Shown in pieces: positions 8,997 through 19,095 of a stretch of DNA of 64,000 nucleotides. The notes under the pieces were generated by a model, which saw only the letters and a list, made by a program, of their open reading frames with translations, searched no databases and was not told where the DNA came from. The stretch is from positions 2,790,001 to 2,854,000 of the forward strand of contig NZ_CP040020.1 of the NCBI RefSeq assembly GCF_005280295.1, written 5' to 3'. The translations under genes were made by a program, and so were the position numbers. Every line of letters starts with the position of its first letter. The first letter of the stretch is position 1. The DNA is from Brevibacterium sp. CS2 (GTDB lineage: Bacteria > Actinomycetota > Actinomycetes > Actinomycetales > Brevibacteriaceae).

Positions 8997-10184
8997 TCAC
9001 TTGAGGAAGTCCGGGATGTCCAGATCCGAGTTGTCGAACCGGGACGGGCGCTGCTCCTCCGGGAGCGAGGACGGGACCTCGGAGTCCTGCTGGACTGCGG
9101 CGGGCCGGTCCTGCTGGAAGCGGTCCTGCTGCGGGAGGTCCTGGCCGCGCTCGGCGGCGGGCGCGGATTCCGCGGCGGGGGCCTCGGGCTCGGGCTCGAC
9201 GACGGCGGGACGACCGGCCGGCTCGGGGGCGTCCCCGACCTGCGAGTCGAAGCCCGCGGCGATCACGGTGATCCGGCACTCGTCGCCGAGGTTGTCGTCG
9301 ATCACGGTGCCGAAGATGATGTTCGCCTCCGGGTGCGCGGCCTCCTGGACGAGGCGCGCGGCCTCGTTGATCTCGAACAGGCCGAGGTCGGAGCCGCCCT
9401 GGATGCTCAGCAGCACCCCGTGCGCACCCTCGATGCTCGCTTCGAGCAGCGGCGAGGCGATCGCGGCCTCGGCGGCCTGGACCGCACGGTCCTCGCCGAC
9501 CGCGGAGCCGATTCCCATGAGGGCGGTGCCGGCGTTCTGCATGACCGACTTCACGTCGGCGAAGTCGAGGTTGATCATGCCGGGGGTGGAGATCAGGTCG
9601 GTGATGCCCTGCACGCCGGAGCGCAGCACCTCGTCGGCGGACTGGAACGCTTCGAGCACGGAGACGTTGCGGTCCGAGATCGACAGCAGCCGGTCGTTCG
9701 GGATGACGATGAGGGTGTCGACCTCTTCGCGGAGCGCGGCGATGCCGGCTTCGGCCTGGGCCGAGCGGCGACGCCCCTCGAAGGTGAATGGGCGGGTGAC
9801 GACGCCGATGGTGAGAGCGCCGAGCGAGCGGGCGATGCGCGCCACGACGGGAGCCGCACCGGTGCCGGTGCCGCCGCCCTCGCCGGCGGTGACGAAGACC
9901 ATGTCGGCGCCCTCGAGCGCCTCCTCGATGGCCTCCTCGGAGTCCTCCGCCGCCTTCCGGCCGATCTCCGGGTCCGCGCCGGCGCCGAGGCCGCGGGTGA
10001 GGTCGCGGCCGATCTCGAGCTTGAGGTCGGCCTCCGACAGGAGGAGCGCCTGGGCGTCGGTGTTGATCGCGATGAATTCGACACCGCGCAGACCGACGTC
10101 GATCATCCGCTGGACAGCGTTGACTCCGCCGCCGCCGGTGCCGGCGACTTTGATGTCCGCTCCGGATTGTGGGAATTCAGCCAA
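8997..10184 (-). CDS. ftsZ: FtsZ tubulin-like division GTPase
   Basis: GTP-dependent polymer that forms the division ring. The 395 residues carry the nucleotide-binding [10 protein letters not shown] (about 15-24), the tubulin signature GGGTGTG (103-109) and the T7-loop [11 protein letters not shown] with the catalytic Asp. A variable Glu/Gln/Pro-rich linker leads to the C-terminal peptide [10 protein letters not shown], the usual SepF/FtsW-binding tail of actinobacteria. The start codon is TTG (10182-10184), with AGAGGA about eight bases upstream; no ATG or GTG alternative fits the family N-terminus. A 156-base gap from ftsQ probably contains its own promoter. Confidence 0.97.
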   Translation of the reverse strand: MAEFPQSGADIKVAGTGGGGVNAVQRMIDVGLRGVEFIAINTDAQALLLSEADLKLEIGRDLTRGLGAGADPEIGRKAAEDSEEAIEEALEGADMVFVTAGEGGGTGTGAAPVVARIARSLGALTIGVVTRPFTFEGRRRSAQAEAGIAALREEVDTLIVIPNDRLLSISDRNVSVLEAFQSADEVLRSGVQGITDLISTPGMINLDFADVKSVMQNAGTALMGIGSAVGEDRAVQAAEAAIASPLLEASIEGAHGVLLSIQGGSDLGLFEINEAARLVQEAAHPEANIIFGTVIDDNLGDECRITVIAAGFDSQVGDAPEPAGRPAVVEPEPEAPAAESAPAAERGQDLPQQDRFQQDRPAAVQQDSEVPSSLPEEQRPSRFDNSDLDIPDFLK

Positions 10185-10340
10185 GTCGGTTCCTCTTTCG
10201 ACGCATCTGGCCCGCGAGCGGGCGCTCCGGCGATTTTGCCTTCGACCCGACGCTATGGGGATCGCCGCCCGGGTGCAACCACTGCCCCCGGTGTGTCCGC
10301 CGGGGATCGAGAAATGTCCGCCCGCCCGCCGGCGGGCGGC

Positions 10341-11063
10341 TCAGCGGGTGACGGGCACCTCCGGCACGGACACGTCGATCTCCGTTGCCCCGGTGCGCAT
10401 GAGGGCGAGCGCGACCTCGAACTTCCGGGCGGTGTCCTCCGGGGAGCCGAAGTGCACGGTGACCTCGGTGCCCTCGTGGTCGTAGAGCATCCGCAGGTCC
10501 TGGTCGGAGCCGGCGCGCATCGAGGTGATGTGCTCCCGCTGCGCGGCGGGCACCGCGTCGATGAAGGCGACGGCGGCCCCGACCGCGGCGGGTGCGTCCG
10601 CGCCCTCGGCGAGCTCGAGCACGGGCAGGCCGTCGGGCGCCTCCGGCACCCTGTCGATGATGCGCCCGGTGATGTCATAGCGCTCGAAGGCATCCCCGGC
10701 GGGCACGGTGAGCACCGGCTGCCGGTCGCTGACCTCGACGGCGAGCGCCCGCGGCCCGGCCCAGCTCACCGTCACGGTGTCCGCCTTGGGGAACTCCGCG
10801 ACGATCGCCTCCTCGAGCCGGCCACGCCGGATCTGCGGCAGCGGGGTGCCGGCGTGCGCGTCCGTGACGTACTCCGCGACGGCGTCCGGGTCGGTGAGCT
10901 CGGTCCCGGTGACCTCGACGCACTCGAGCGCGAGCACGGGTGAGAACCAGGCGACGGCGGCGAGTCCGATCACGGCGAGGGCCGCTCCGGCGACGATCGC
11001 CCAGGTCCGGATCCGGGCGCGCCGACGGGCGGCGAGCCGGTCGGCGAGGCTCGCGGTGCTCAC
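10341..11063 (-). CDS. ftsQ: FtsQ/DivIB division protein
   Basis: Bitopic divisome protein that links early and late division proteins through FtsB/FtsL-type partners. The 240 residues have a short basic cytoplasmic tail (LADRLAARRRARIRTW), one membrane segment (about residues 20-42), then a POTRA domain beginning VLALECVEVTGTELTD and the FtsQ beta domain. The chosen GTG at 11063 overlaps the murC stop by four bases (GTGA). The same frame continues far upstream over murC, but that part is antisense-like low-complexity and is rejected. Confidence 0.93.
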   Translation of the reverse strand: MSTASLADRLAARRRARIRTWAIVAGAALAVIGLAAVAWFSPVLALECVEVTGTELTDPDAVAEYVTDAHAGTPLPQIRRGRLEEAIVAEFPKADTVTVSWAGPRALAVEVSDRQPVLTVPAGDAFERYDITGRIIDRVPEAPDGLPVLELAEGADAPAAVGAAVAFIDAVPAAQREHITSMRAGSDQDLRMLYDHEGTEVTVHFGSPEDTARKFEVALALMRTGATEIDVSVPEVPVTR

Positions 11064-12457
11064 GCTTCGAGGGCCGCCACGAGCTCGGGGCCGAGGAGCG
11101 TCACGTCGCCGGCGCCGGCGGTGATGACGACGTCTCCGGGCCGCACGCGCTCGCGCACGTAGGGCACGGCGTCGGCGAAGGAGGCGAGGAACACGACGTC
11201 CTCGTGGGGCACCTCTGCCGCGATGAGCGCCCCGGTGACCCCGGGGATCGGGTCCTCGCGGGCGGGGAACACGTCGAGCACGACGACGTCGTCGGCGATC
11301 CCGAGCGCACGGCCGAACTCCGCCTTGAAGTTCTGGGTGCGGGAGAACAGGTGCGGCTGGAAGATCACGTGGACGCGCCCGCCGGGGTCGACGACCTCGC
11401 GGGCGGCGGTGAGCACCGCTGCGACCTCGGTCGGGTGGTGGGCGTAGTCGTCGTACACCCGCACCCCGCTCCCGGTGCCGCGCAGCTCGAACCGGCGGCG
11501 CGTGCCGCCGAAGGATTCGACGCCGAGGATCGCGTCGGACAGCGGGAAGCCGAGCTCCGCGGCCACGCAGAGGGCGGCGGCGGCGTTCGCCGCGTTGTAC
11601 TCGCCGGGCTGCCGGAGCCGGATCGGGCCGTGCTCCGTGCCGTCGAGCACGAGCGAGAACTCCGCGCCGGTGCGTCCGGGGCGGATCCCGACGATCCGGG
11701 CGTCGGCGTCCTCGGCCTGCCCGTAGAGGAGCACCCGGGCGCCCTCGGCGCGGGCGTGCTCGCCGATCTCGCGGGAGCCGGGGTCGTCGGCGCACACGAT
11801 GACGGTGCCGCCGCGCTCGGCGACCCGGGAGCAGAAGTCGACGAACGCCTGCCGGACGGCCTCCCAGGTGCCGTAGTGGTCGAGGTGGTCGGCCTCGACA
11901 TTGGTGATGACCCCGACGGCGGGCTCGTAGAGGAGGAAGGAGCCGTCGGACTCGTCGGCCTCGGCGACGAACACGTCGCCCGTGCCGTCGTGGGCGTTCG
12001 TGCCGGTCGCGGTGAGCACCCCGCCGATGACGAACGAGGGGTCCGCCCCGCAGGCCTGGAGGACGACGGTCGTCATCGAGGTCGTCGTCGTCTTGCCGTG
12101 GGTGCCGGCGATCGCGACGGTCCGCCGATCGGTCATGAGGGAGGCGAGCGCCTGCGAGCGGTGGATGATCCGCAGGCCGGCGGCGCGCGCCGCGGCGAGC
12201 TCCGGATTGGTCTCGCGGATCGCGGAGGACACGACGACGGTGTCCGCGCCGGTGACGTTCTCCGCGCGCTGACCGATCTCGACCTCCGCCCCCTGGGCGC
12301 GCAGCGTGGTGACGACGCTCGAGTCCTTGGCGTCGGAGCCGGTCACGGTCATCCCGCGCATGAGCATGATGCGGGCGATGCCGGACATCCCGGCTCCGCC
12401 GATTCCGATGAAGTGCACGCGGCCGAGCTCGGCGGCCGGCACAATGGCCTCGGTCAT
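11060..12457 (-). CDS. murC: UDP-N-acetylmuramate--L-alanine ligase
   Basis: ATP-dependent cytoplasmic Mur ligase that adds L-Ala to UDP-MurNAc. The 465 residues show the N-terminal Rossmann motif VHFIGIGGAGMSGIA (14-28), the ATP-binding P-loop GTHGKTTTT (118-126), the central domain with EADESDGSFL, and the C-terminal domain with DDYAHHPTE. ATG at 12457 overlaps the murG stop by four bases (ATGA), and its stop overlaps ftsQ. Length and order are typical for the family. Confidence 0.97.
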   Translation of the reverse strand: MTEAIVPAAELGRVHFIGIGGAGMSGIARIMLMRGMTVTGSDAKDSSVVTTLRAQGAEVEIGQRAENVTGADTVVVSSAIRETNPELAAARAAGLRIIHRSQALASLMTDRRTVAIAGTHGKTTTTSMTTVVLQACGADPSFVIGGVLTATGTNAHDGTGDVFVAEADESDGSFLLYEPAVGVITNVEADHLDHYGTWEAVRQAFVDFCSRVAERGGTVIVCADDPGSREIGEHARAEGARVLLYGQAEDADARIVGIRPGRTGAEFSLVLDGTEHGPIRLRQPGEYNAANAAAALCVAAELGFPLSDAILGVESFGGTRRRFELRGTGSGVRVYDDYAHHPTEVAAVLTAAREVVDPGGRVHVIFQPHLFSRTQNFKAEFGRALGIADDVVVLDVFPAREDPIPGVTGALIAAEVPHEDVVFLASFADAVPYVRERVRPGDVVITAGAGDVTLLGPELVAALEA

Positions 12458-13662
12458 GGGTGTCCCTCGCTGTCGGGTGGTTCGGTGGTCGGGGAGTCGG
12501 AGCCGCCGCGGGCCCGCTCGTCGCGGGTGCGCCGCTCGGGCGGGTAGGGCCGGTGCGGGTGGTCGAGTCCGGCGGCGTCGAGGATCATCGCGACCATGGT
12601 GCGGGCGGCGGTCTGCGGGAACACCATGCTCCGGGCGGCCTGCTCCATCGCCTCCAGGCGAGCGTCGTCGGTAAGCAGCGGGATGATCCGGGTGCGGATG
12701 CTCTCGGCGGTGAAGTCGGCGTTCTCGATGATCTCGGCGGCACCGGCGGCCGCGGCGTCGGCGGCGTTGAGGCGCTGCTCGCCGTTGCCGATCGGCAGGG
12801 GCACGTAGATCGCGGGCACCTGCGCGGTCGTCGCCTCGGCGACGGTGCCCGCGCCGGCCCGGCAGATGAGGAGGTCGGCGGCGGCGTAGACGTTCTCCAT
12901 CCCGTCGACGTAGTCGACGACGTGGTAGCCGTGGTAGCGCTCCGCGGCGGCGGCGAGATCGGCGCCCTTCCCGGCACCGGTGATGTGGAGGATCTGGAGG
13001 CCGGCGGCCATGAGCTCGGGCATCGCGGCGCGGAAGGCCTCGTTCATCGCCTGCGCGCCGAGCGAGCCCCCGGTGACGACGAGGGTGCGCCGCTGCGGGT
13101 CGAGCCCCAGGGCGACGGCGGCGCGGGCGCGGGCGGCCGGGTCGGTGCGGTCGACGGCCTCGATCGCCGAGCGCATCGGCATGCCGACGTGCTCGCCGGT
13201 GAGCGGGGTGCTCGCGAAGGTGTAGCCGACGCGCCGCCGGGGGGTGAGCCGGGCGCCGAGCCGGTTGGCGAGCCCCGGGCGGGCATTGGCCTCGTGGACG
13301 ACGATCGGGGTGCCGGTGCGCCGCGCGGCGAGGTACGCCGGGGTCGACACGTAGCCGCCCACGCCGCAGACGACGTCGACGCCGCGCTCGCGGATGATCC
13401 GGGTGACGGCGGACACGGTGCCGAGGAGGCGGCCGGGGAAGCGGACGAGGCCGGCGTCGATCCGGCGCGGCGCGGGCACCTTGTCGATGGTGAGGAGCTC
13501 GTGGCCGGCCTCGGGCACGAGCCGGGTCTCGAGTCCTTCCGCGGTGCCGAGCATGAGGATCTGCGCGTCGGGGACCTGGAAGGCGAGGTCGTCGGCGATC
13601 GCGAGCATGGGCGAGATGTGGCCGGTGGTGCCGCCGCCGGCGAACAGGACTGTCAGTGGCAT
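12454..13662 (-). CDS. murG: UDP-GlcNAc:lipid I GlcNAc transferase
   Basis: Peripheral membrane GT28 glycosyltransferase that turns lipid I into lipid II. The 402 residues start MPLTVLFAGGGTTGHISPML, the conserved N-terminal G-loop. GVGGYVSTPAYLAAR and VVTGGSLGAQAMNEAF are the expected donor and acceptor motifs, and CRAGAGTVAEAT plus the PLPIGNGEQ-type loop lie in the C-terminal domain. The C-terminus has an extra hydrophilic tail of about 35 residues (from about residue 368). ATG at 13662 follows the ftsW stop by 7 bases. Confidence 0.96.
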   Translation of the reverse strand: MPLTVLFAGGGTTGHISPMLAIADDLAFQVPDAQILMLGTAEGLETRLVPEAGHELLTIDKVPAPRRIDAGLVRFPGRLLGTVSAVTRIIRERGVDVVCGVGGYVSTPAYLAARRTGTPIVVHEANARPGLANRLGARLTPRRRVGYTFASTPLTGEHVGMPMRSAIEAVDRTDPAARARAAVALGLDPQRRTLVVTGGSLGAQAMNEAFRAAMPELMAAGLQILHITGAGKGADLAAAAERYHGYHVVDYVDGMENVYAAADLLICRAGAGTVAEATTAQVPAIYVPLPIGNGEQRLNAADAAAAGAAEIIENADFTAESIRTRIIPLLTDDARLEAMEQAARSMVFPQTAARTMVAMILDAAGLDHPHRPYPPERRTRDERARGGSDSPTTEPPDSEGHP

Positions 13663-13669
13663 GGGGTTC

Positions 13670-14974
13670 TCACTTCTGTCGGGCAGGTCGGCGGGCGAGG
13701 ACGGCCAGGGAGCTGCGGACGCGGTTCGACTGGGCGCGCATCGCCTCGCGGGCGCCCTCCTCGGCACGGGCGAAGGACAGCACCATGCCGATCGCGATGA
13801 GGGTGGCGAGCAGTGCCGAGCCGCCGTAGGACACGAGCGGCAGGGGGACGCCGATGACCGGCAGCACGCCGGCGACGACGCCGATGTTGACGACCGCCTG
13901 GCCGACGATCCACATGAAAACGGCGGCGGTGGAGGTCTGCACGAAGCGGTCGCGCGAGCGCATGATGATGCGGACGAGCCCGTAGCCGAGCGCGGCGAAG
14001 AGGAGGAGCACGACGACGGAGCCGAGCAGTCCGAGCTCCTCGCCGATGATCGCGAAGATGAAGTCGTTGTGCGCCTCGGGCAGCCAGGACCACTTCTCGC
14101 GGCTGGCGCCGAGTCCGACCCCGAACCAGCCGCCGGAGGCGAGAGCGTAGAGGCCGTGGTTCGACTGCCAGTGCTGGCCCAGCGGATCCATCTCCGCGGA
14201 GTCGGATCCGGTGAGCATCGCGCGCACGCGGGCCATCCGGTTCGCACTCGTCACGACCATGAGGGCGACGACGGCGCCGATCATGGCGAGCGCACCGAGG
14301 AAGTGCCTCCACGGCACTCCCCCGACGAACAGCGCGCCGAGCGCGAGGCCCATGATGATGAGGCCGGTGCCGAGGTCGCGGCCGTAGAGGATGAAGCCGA
14401 GGACGGCCATGAGGACGAGCACCGCGGGCAGCATCTCCTTGAGCGAGCGCAGCCGGTGGGCCTTGTTCGCGAGGAACACGCCGAGCCACAGTGCGAGTGC
14501 GGCCTTGACGAACTCGGCGGGCTGGCCCTGGATGCCGCCGATCGACACCCAGCTCGTCGAGCCGTTGACGGTCCGTCCGAGCCCGGGGATGAACGGCAGC
14601 ACCTGGAGCGCGATGCCGACGATGATCGCGAGCGGGGCGATCATCCGCCAGCCGCGCAGCGGCACGAAGGACAGGCCGAGCATGCAGAGCAGGCCGACGA
14701 CGGCGAAAGCCGCCTGGCGGCCGACGACGGAGAACGAGGACCCCTCGCCGGCGGCGTACGAGGTGATCGAGGAGGCCGAGAGCACCATGACCAGGCCGAT
14801 CCCGGTGAGCGCGAGGGTCGCGGCGAGCACGAGGTAGTAGCTCGTCACGGGGAGGTCGTGGATCCGCCGGAGCACGGCGAGCACCCCGGTGTCCCCGCGC
14901 AGGAAGTCCTGCGGCCGGGTGCTCCGGGCCTGCGCGGACCCGGTCCGCGGGGCGGTCCTGCCGGGGCTGCTCAT
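13670..14974 (-). CDS. ftsW: FtsW SEDS peptidoglycan glycosyltransferase
   Basis: Polytopic SEDS-family protein that polymerises lipid II at the septum together with the class B penicillin-binding protein FtsI. The 434 residues contain about ten membrane segments, the periplasmic loop with WLPEAHNDFIFAIIGEELG, and the conserved GVPLPLVSYGGSALL near the C-terminus. The ATG at 14974 overlaps the murD stop by one base (TGATG). A shadow frame extends upstream over murD and is not used. Confidence 0.95.
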   Translation of the reverse strand: MSSPGRTAPRTGSAQARSTRPQDFLRGDTGVLAVLRRIHDLPVTSYYLVLAATLALTGIGLVMVLSASSITSYAAGEGSSFSVVGRQAAFAVVGLLCMLGLSFVPLRGWRMIAPLAIIVGIALQVLPFIPGLGRTVNGSTSWVSIGGIQGQPAEFVKAALALWLGVFLANKAHRLRSLKEMLPAVLVLMAVLGFILYGRDLGTGLIIMGLALGALFVGGVPWRHFLGALAMIGAVVALMVVTSANRMARVRAMLTGSDSAEMDPLGQHWQSNHGLYALASGGWFGVGLGASREKWSWLPEAHNDFIFAIIGEELGLLGSVVVLLLFAALGYGLVRIIMRSRDRFVQTSTAAVFMWIVGQAVVNIGVVAGVLPVIGVPLPLVSYGGSALLATLIAIGMVLSFARAEEGAREAMRAQSNRVRSSLAVLARRPARQK

Positions 14975-16565
14975 CAGGCCCCCGCGGCGCGGCGCACCGC
15001 GCGCGCGAACAGCTCGCCGCGGGTGGCGTAGTCGAGGAACTGGTCCATGCTCGCCGCCGCCGGGGCGAGGAGCACGGTGTCGCCGGCCTGCGCGGCGGAG
15101 GCGGCGAGGGCGACGGCGCGCTCGGCCACGGCGGTGCCGCGCTCGGCGGGGTCGGTGTCGGCGGGATCGGCGGGGAGGTCGACCTCGAGCACGGGGACCT
15201 CGGGGGCGCGGGCGGCGAGCGCGGTGCGCAGCGGCGTGCGGTCGGCGCCGATGAGGACGACGGCGCGCAGGCGGTGGGCGTGGGCGGCGACGAGCGCGTC
15301 GTAGTCCGCTCCCTTCGCCAGCCCCCCGGCGATCCACACGATCGGGTCGAAGGCGTGCAGCGCGGCATCGGCGGCATGCGGGTTCGTGGCCTTCGAGTCG
15401 TCGATCCAGCGCACGTCCCCGGACTCGGCGACGAGGGCGAGGCGGTGACCGCTCGACGGCGTGGGCGCGCAGGCCGTCGCGCACCGCAGCCGGCTGGCAC
15501 CCCGATGGCGCGCGCGAGCGCCGCGGCGGCGAGCGCGTTCGCGATCTGGTGGGGCGGGGCGGGGCGGTCGGGCTGGCCCGAGGCGCGGGCGACGTCGGCG
15601 AGGGAGGCGAGCTCCGCGGCCGCGGAGTACCGCTGCGGGATGAAGGCGCGGTCGACGAGCGCGTCCTCCACCACCCCGAGCTCGCCGGGTGCGGGGATGC
15701 CGGAGGTGAAGCCGATCGCGCGGGCCCCGGCGATGACCTCGGCATCCTCGACGAGGGTGCGGGTGGCGGGATCCTCGATGTTGTACACGCAGGCGGTGCG
15801 GACGTTGGTGTAGGCGCGCCCTTTGTCCGCGGCGTACGCCTCGGCGCTGCCGTGCCAGTCGAGGTGGTCGGCGGCGATGTTGAGCACCGCGGCGGCGTCG
15901 GCGCACATCGAGAACTGCCAGTGGAGCTGAAAGCTCGACAGCTCGATCGCGAGGACCTCCGCCTCCGGGTCGAGCACGGCTTCGAGCAGCGGGGCGCCGA
16001 TGTTGCCGCAGGCGCGCACGTTCATCCCGGCCGCCCGGAGCATCGCCTCGAGCATCGTCGTCGTCGTGGTCTTGCCGTTCGTGCCGGTGACGACGAGCCA
16101 GGGCGCGGCGTTCGCACCGCGCACCCGCCAGGCGAGCTCGACCTCGCCGATGACGGGGATGCCGGCGGCCCGGGCGGCGCGGAGCAGCGGCTGATCGGGC
16201 CGCCAGCCGGGCGAGGTGACGACGAGGTCGGGGGTCCGGCCGCTGCGGGGGCGCGGCAGGTCCTCGACGTGCTCGGGGCCGCGTCGGATGTCGACGTCGA
16301 ACACCGCGAGGATCGCCTCCTGCTCGCTGCGGTCGCGCACGGTGTCGGCGTCGACGACGATGACCTCGGCCCCGCGCTCGGCGAGGTGGACGGACGCCGG
16401 GTAGCCGGACACGCCGAGTCCGGTGACGACGACGGTGAGGCCGGCGAGCGAGGACTCCGGCCCGTGGAGGGCGGCCGGGATCGCCGCGGCGTCCGGGTAG
16501 TCGAGGGCGACCGCCCCGGGCGGGACGATCGGCGACAGCTCTGCCGGGGTGGGGGCCTCATGCAA
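14974..16565 (-). CDS. murD: UDP-MurNAc-L-Ala--D-Glu ligase, frame broken twice
   Basis: Mur ligase adding D-Glu to UDP-MurNAc-L-Ala. The first frame runs from a TTG start at 16565 (the only in-frame start, overlapping the mraY stop by 8 bases) through [10 protein letters not shown] (161-170) and ADHLDWHGS to [20 protein letters not shown]. Near 15491-15493 one extra base moves the reading to a short segment [13 protein letters not shown]. Near 15448-15451 a second extra base moves it to HRLALVAES and [11 protein letters not shown], which continues to a normal C-terminus. Removing one G at each place restores a full-length enzyme. Since murD is essential and no other copy is visible, sequencing error is likely; a genuine broken copy with a second gene elsewhere is possible. 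Confidence 0.88.
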
Positions 16566-17646
16566 GGTGGGACACCCATTCCGCGTAGAACAGGCCGATC
16601 GCGGCCACGACGAAGAGCAGCGCGATGATCCAGAAGCGCACGACGATCGTCACCTCGGCCCAGCCGATGAGCTCGAAGTGGTGCTGGAGCGGGGCCATCC
16701 GGAACACCCGCTTGCCGGTGAGCTTGAAGGATGCGACCTGGATGATGACGCTGAGCGTGATGAGGACGAACAGGCCTCCCATGATGATGAGGAGGAGCTC
16801 GGTGCGCGACATGATCGCGAGCCCGGCGATCGCGCCGCCGATCGCGAGCGAGCCGGTGTCGCCCATGAAGATCTTCGCCGGGGAGGCGTTCCACCACAGG
16901 AATCCGATGCACGCCGCGGCCATCGCCGCGCCCACGATGGTGAGGTCGCGCGGGTCGCGCATGTAGTAGCAGCCGTCGCGGATCTCGCTCATGAGGTGGC
17001 AGTTCTGGGTCGACTGCCAGGTGGTGATCATGACGAAGCCGGTGAACACGACGCTGGCGGCCCCAGCGGCGAGCCCGTCGAGGCCGTCGGTGAGGTTGAC
17101 GGCGTTCGACACCGCGGTGACGATGAGGTTCGCCCACAGGATGAAGAGGAGGAGGCCGACGATGCTGCCGGCGAAGGCGAGGTCGAGGCCGGTGTCGCGG
17201 ACGAAGGAGATCGCCGTCGACGCCGGGGTCTGCCCGTACTCGTTGGGGAACTGGAGGGCGAGGACGGCGAAGCTGATGCCGACGAACCCCTGGCCCACGA
17301 GCTTGCCGACCGGCTTGAGACCGAGCGAGCGCTGCTTGGAGACCTTGATGTAGTCGTCGAGGAACCCGACCGCGCCGAGCCCGGCGGCGAGCCACAGCAC
17401 GAGCACGCCCGAGGGCGTCGGCATCGAACCGGTGAGCAGGTGGGAGAGGAAGTAGGAGACGAGCGCGGCGCCGATGATGACGACGCCGCCCATCGTCGGG
17501 GTGCCGCGCTTGGTCGCGTGGGTCTCCGGTCCGTCGTCGCGGATGAACTGGCCGTAGCCGCGCTTGACGAGGACCCGGATGAACAGCGGGGTGCCGATGA
17601 GCGTGATGAGCAGGCTCAGGCACGCGGCGAGGATGACGGCGATCAT
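16558..17646 (-). CDS. mraY: Phospho-MurNAc-pentapeptide transferase
   Basis: Integral membrane enzyme that moves phospho-MurNAc-pentapeptide to undecaprenyl phosphate, giving lipid I. The 362 residues have about ten membrane helices. Motifs include GTPTMGG near residue 50, [19 protein letters not shown] with the paired Asp, [15 protein letters not shown], and the C-terminal [16 protein letters not shown] at 17646 overlaps the murF stop by four bases (ATGA). Confidence 0.97.
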   Translation of the reverse strand: MIAVILAACLSLLITLIGTPLFIRVLVKRGYGQFIRDDGPETHATKRGTPTMGGVVIIGAALVSYFLSHLLTGSMPTPSGVLVLWLAAGLGAVGFLDDYIKVSKQRSLGLKPVGKLVGQGFVGISFAVLALQFPNEYGQTPASTAISFVRDTGLDLAFAGSIVGLLLFILWANLIVTAVSNAVNLTDGLDGLAAGAASVVFTGFVMITTWQSTQNCHLMSEIRDGCYYMRDPRDLTIVGAAMAAACIGFLWWNASPAKIFMGDTGSLAIGGAIAGLAIMSRTELLLIIMGGLFVLITLSVIIQVASFKLTGKRVFRMAPLQHHFELIGWAEVTIVVRFWIIALLFVVAAIGLFYAEWVSHLA

Positions 17647-19094
17647 TGCTGGCCCGACACTCCGGCGATCTCGTCGCCCAGATAGCGCAGCCCGGCGTCG
17701 CGCGAGGACTTGAACAGGACGATGTCGCCGGGCTGGAGCTCGACGTTGAGGAGCTCGCGGGCCTCCGCGAGGCTCGACACCCACACCGCCTCGTTGCCCC
17801 ATGAGCCCTCGAGGTTCGCGGCCTGGTAGATCGGCTTGGCGCCCTCGCCCACGGCGATCGTGCGGTGGATGTTCAGGCGCACGACGAGCCGGCCGATGGC
17901 GTCGTGCTCGGCCACGGAGTCCTCCCCGAGCTCGAGCATCTCGCCGAGCACGGCGAAGGTGCGGCGCGGACCGGTGGTGTCGTCGCCGTGGCCCATCGCG
18001 GCGAGCGTCTTGAGGCTCGCCCGCATGGAGTCGGGGTTGGCGTTGTAGGCGTCGTTGAGCACGGTGACGCCGCTCGGGGAGTCGATGAGCTCCATCCGCC
18101 AGCGGCTCGCCGCGCCCGAGGTGCCCAGGGTGGTGACGATCGAGCGGGCGGGAATGCCGCACAGGTGGGCGACGGCGGCCGCGGCGAGGGCGTTGTTGAC
18201 GTGGTGCTCGCCGAGCAGCGCGAGCTCGACGGCCGCGGGCTCCTCCTCGGGCAGGTGGAGGGTGAAGGAGGTGCGGCCGGAGGCGTGCGTCTCGATGTCG
18301 GTGGCGCGCACCGCCGGGGTGCGCTCGGCGCTGCCGGCGGCGCTGAACCACAGCACGCCGACGCCGGGGTCGAGCACCTCGGTCATCGCCGCGACCCGCC
18401 GGTCGTCGGCGTTGAGCACGGCCCGGCCGCCGGAGATCAGCGATTCGACGAGCTCGGACTTGGCCCGGGCCGTGTTCTCGATCGACCCGAACACACCGCC
18501 GTGGGCGGTGCCGACGTTGAGCTCGACGGCGATGTCGGGGCGCACGAGCGAGGTGAGGTACTCGAGGTTGCCGACCGACCGGGCTCCCATCTCGAGGACG
18601 AGGAAGCGGGTCGACTCGTCGGCGCGGATCGCGGTGAGCGGCACCCCGACCTCGTTGTTGTACGAGTTCGGCGGCCACACGGTCTCGGCGTGCCCGGCGA
18701 GCAGGTCGGCGGTGAGGTCCTTGACCGTCGTCTTCCCGGCCGAGCCGGTGATCGCGATGACGGTGAGCTCGCCCGCGGCACGCAGCGCCTCGACGTTGAG
18801 CTGGGCGAGCCGGCCGAGCGCGGCGGTGGCGTCGGCGACATGGAGCGTCGGCAGGTGCTCGCCGTCGACGGTCGGCACCGCCTCGGCGATGATGAGCACG
18901 GCGCCCGCCTCGAGGGCGGCAGGCGCGTAGTCGAGGCCGTCGGCGGTCTCCCCGCGCCGGGCCACGTAGATGTCCCCCGGGGAGACCTCGCGGGAGTCGG
19001 TGACGACTCCTCCGCTGAGCTCCTGCTCGGGGGAGATTCCGTAGAGTTCGCCTTTGAGGGCTGTGGCCACCTCATGGACTGAGAATCGCTTCAT
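17643..19094 (-). CDS. murF: UDP-MurNAc-tripeptide--D-Ala-D-Ala ligase
   Basis: Last cytoplasmic Mur ligase, adding D-Ala-D-Ala to the tripeptide precursor. The 483 residues show the P-loop GSAGKTT (117-123), [27 protein letters not shown] and the C-terminal [12 protein letters not shown]. The ATG at 19094 lies one base after the murE stop. The frame continues upstream as a shadow over murE and that part is discarded. Part of the continuous dcw operon. Confidence 0.96.
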   Translation of the reverse strand: MKRFSVHEVATALKGELYGISPEQELSGGVVTDSREVSPGDIYVARRGETADGLDYAPAALEAGAVLIIAEAVPTVDGEHLPTLHVADATAALGRLAQLNVEALRAAGELTVIAITGSAGKTTVKDLTADLLAGHAETVWPPNSYNNEVGVPLTAIRADESTRFLVLEMGARSVGNLEYLTSLVRPDIAVELNVGTAHGGVFGSIENTARAKSELVESLISGGRAVLNADDRRVAAMTEVLDPGVGVLWFSAAGSAERTPAVRATDIETHASGRTSFTLHLPEEEPAAVELALLGEHHVNNALAAAAVAHLCGIPARSIVTTLGTSGAASRWRMELIDSPSGVTVLNDAYNANPDSMRASLKTLAAMGHGDDTTGPRRTFAVLGEMLELGEDSVAEHDAIGRLVVRLNIHRTIAVGEGAKPIYQAANLEGSWGNEAVWVSSLAEARELLNVELQPGDIVLFKSSRDAGLRYLGDEIAGVSGQQ

Positions 19095-19095
19095 A

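Noticed and set aside
13653-16565. Single 970-codon frame covering murD and ftsW
   Set aside because: Only its first part is MurD; after about 15490 it leaves the protein-like reading. FtsW and the MurD C-terminus are in other frames.
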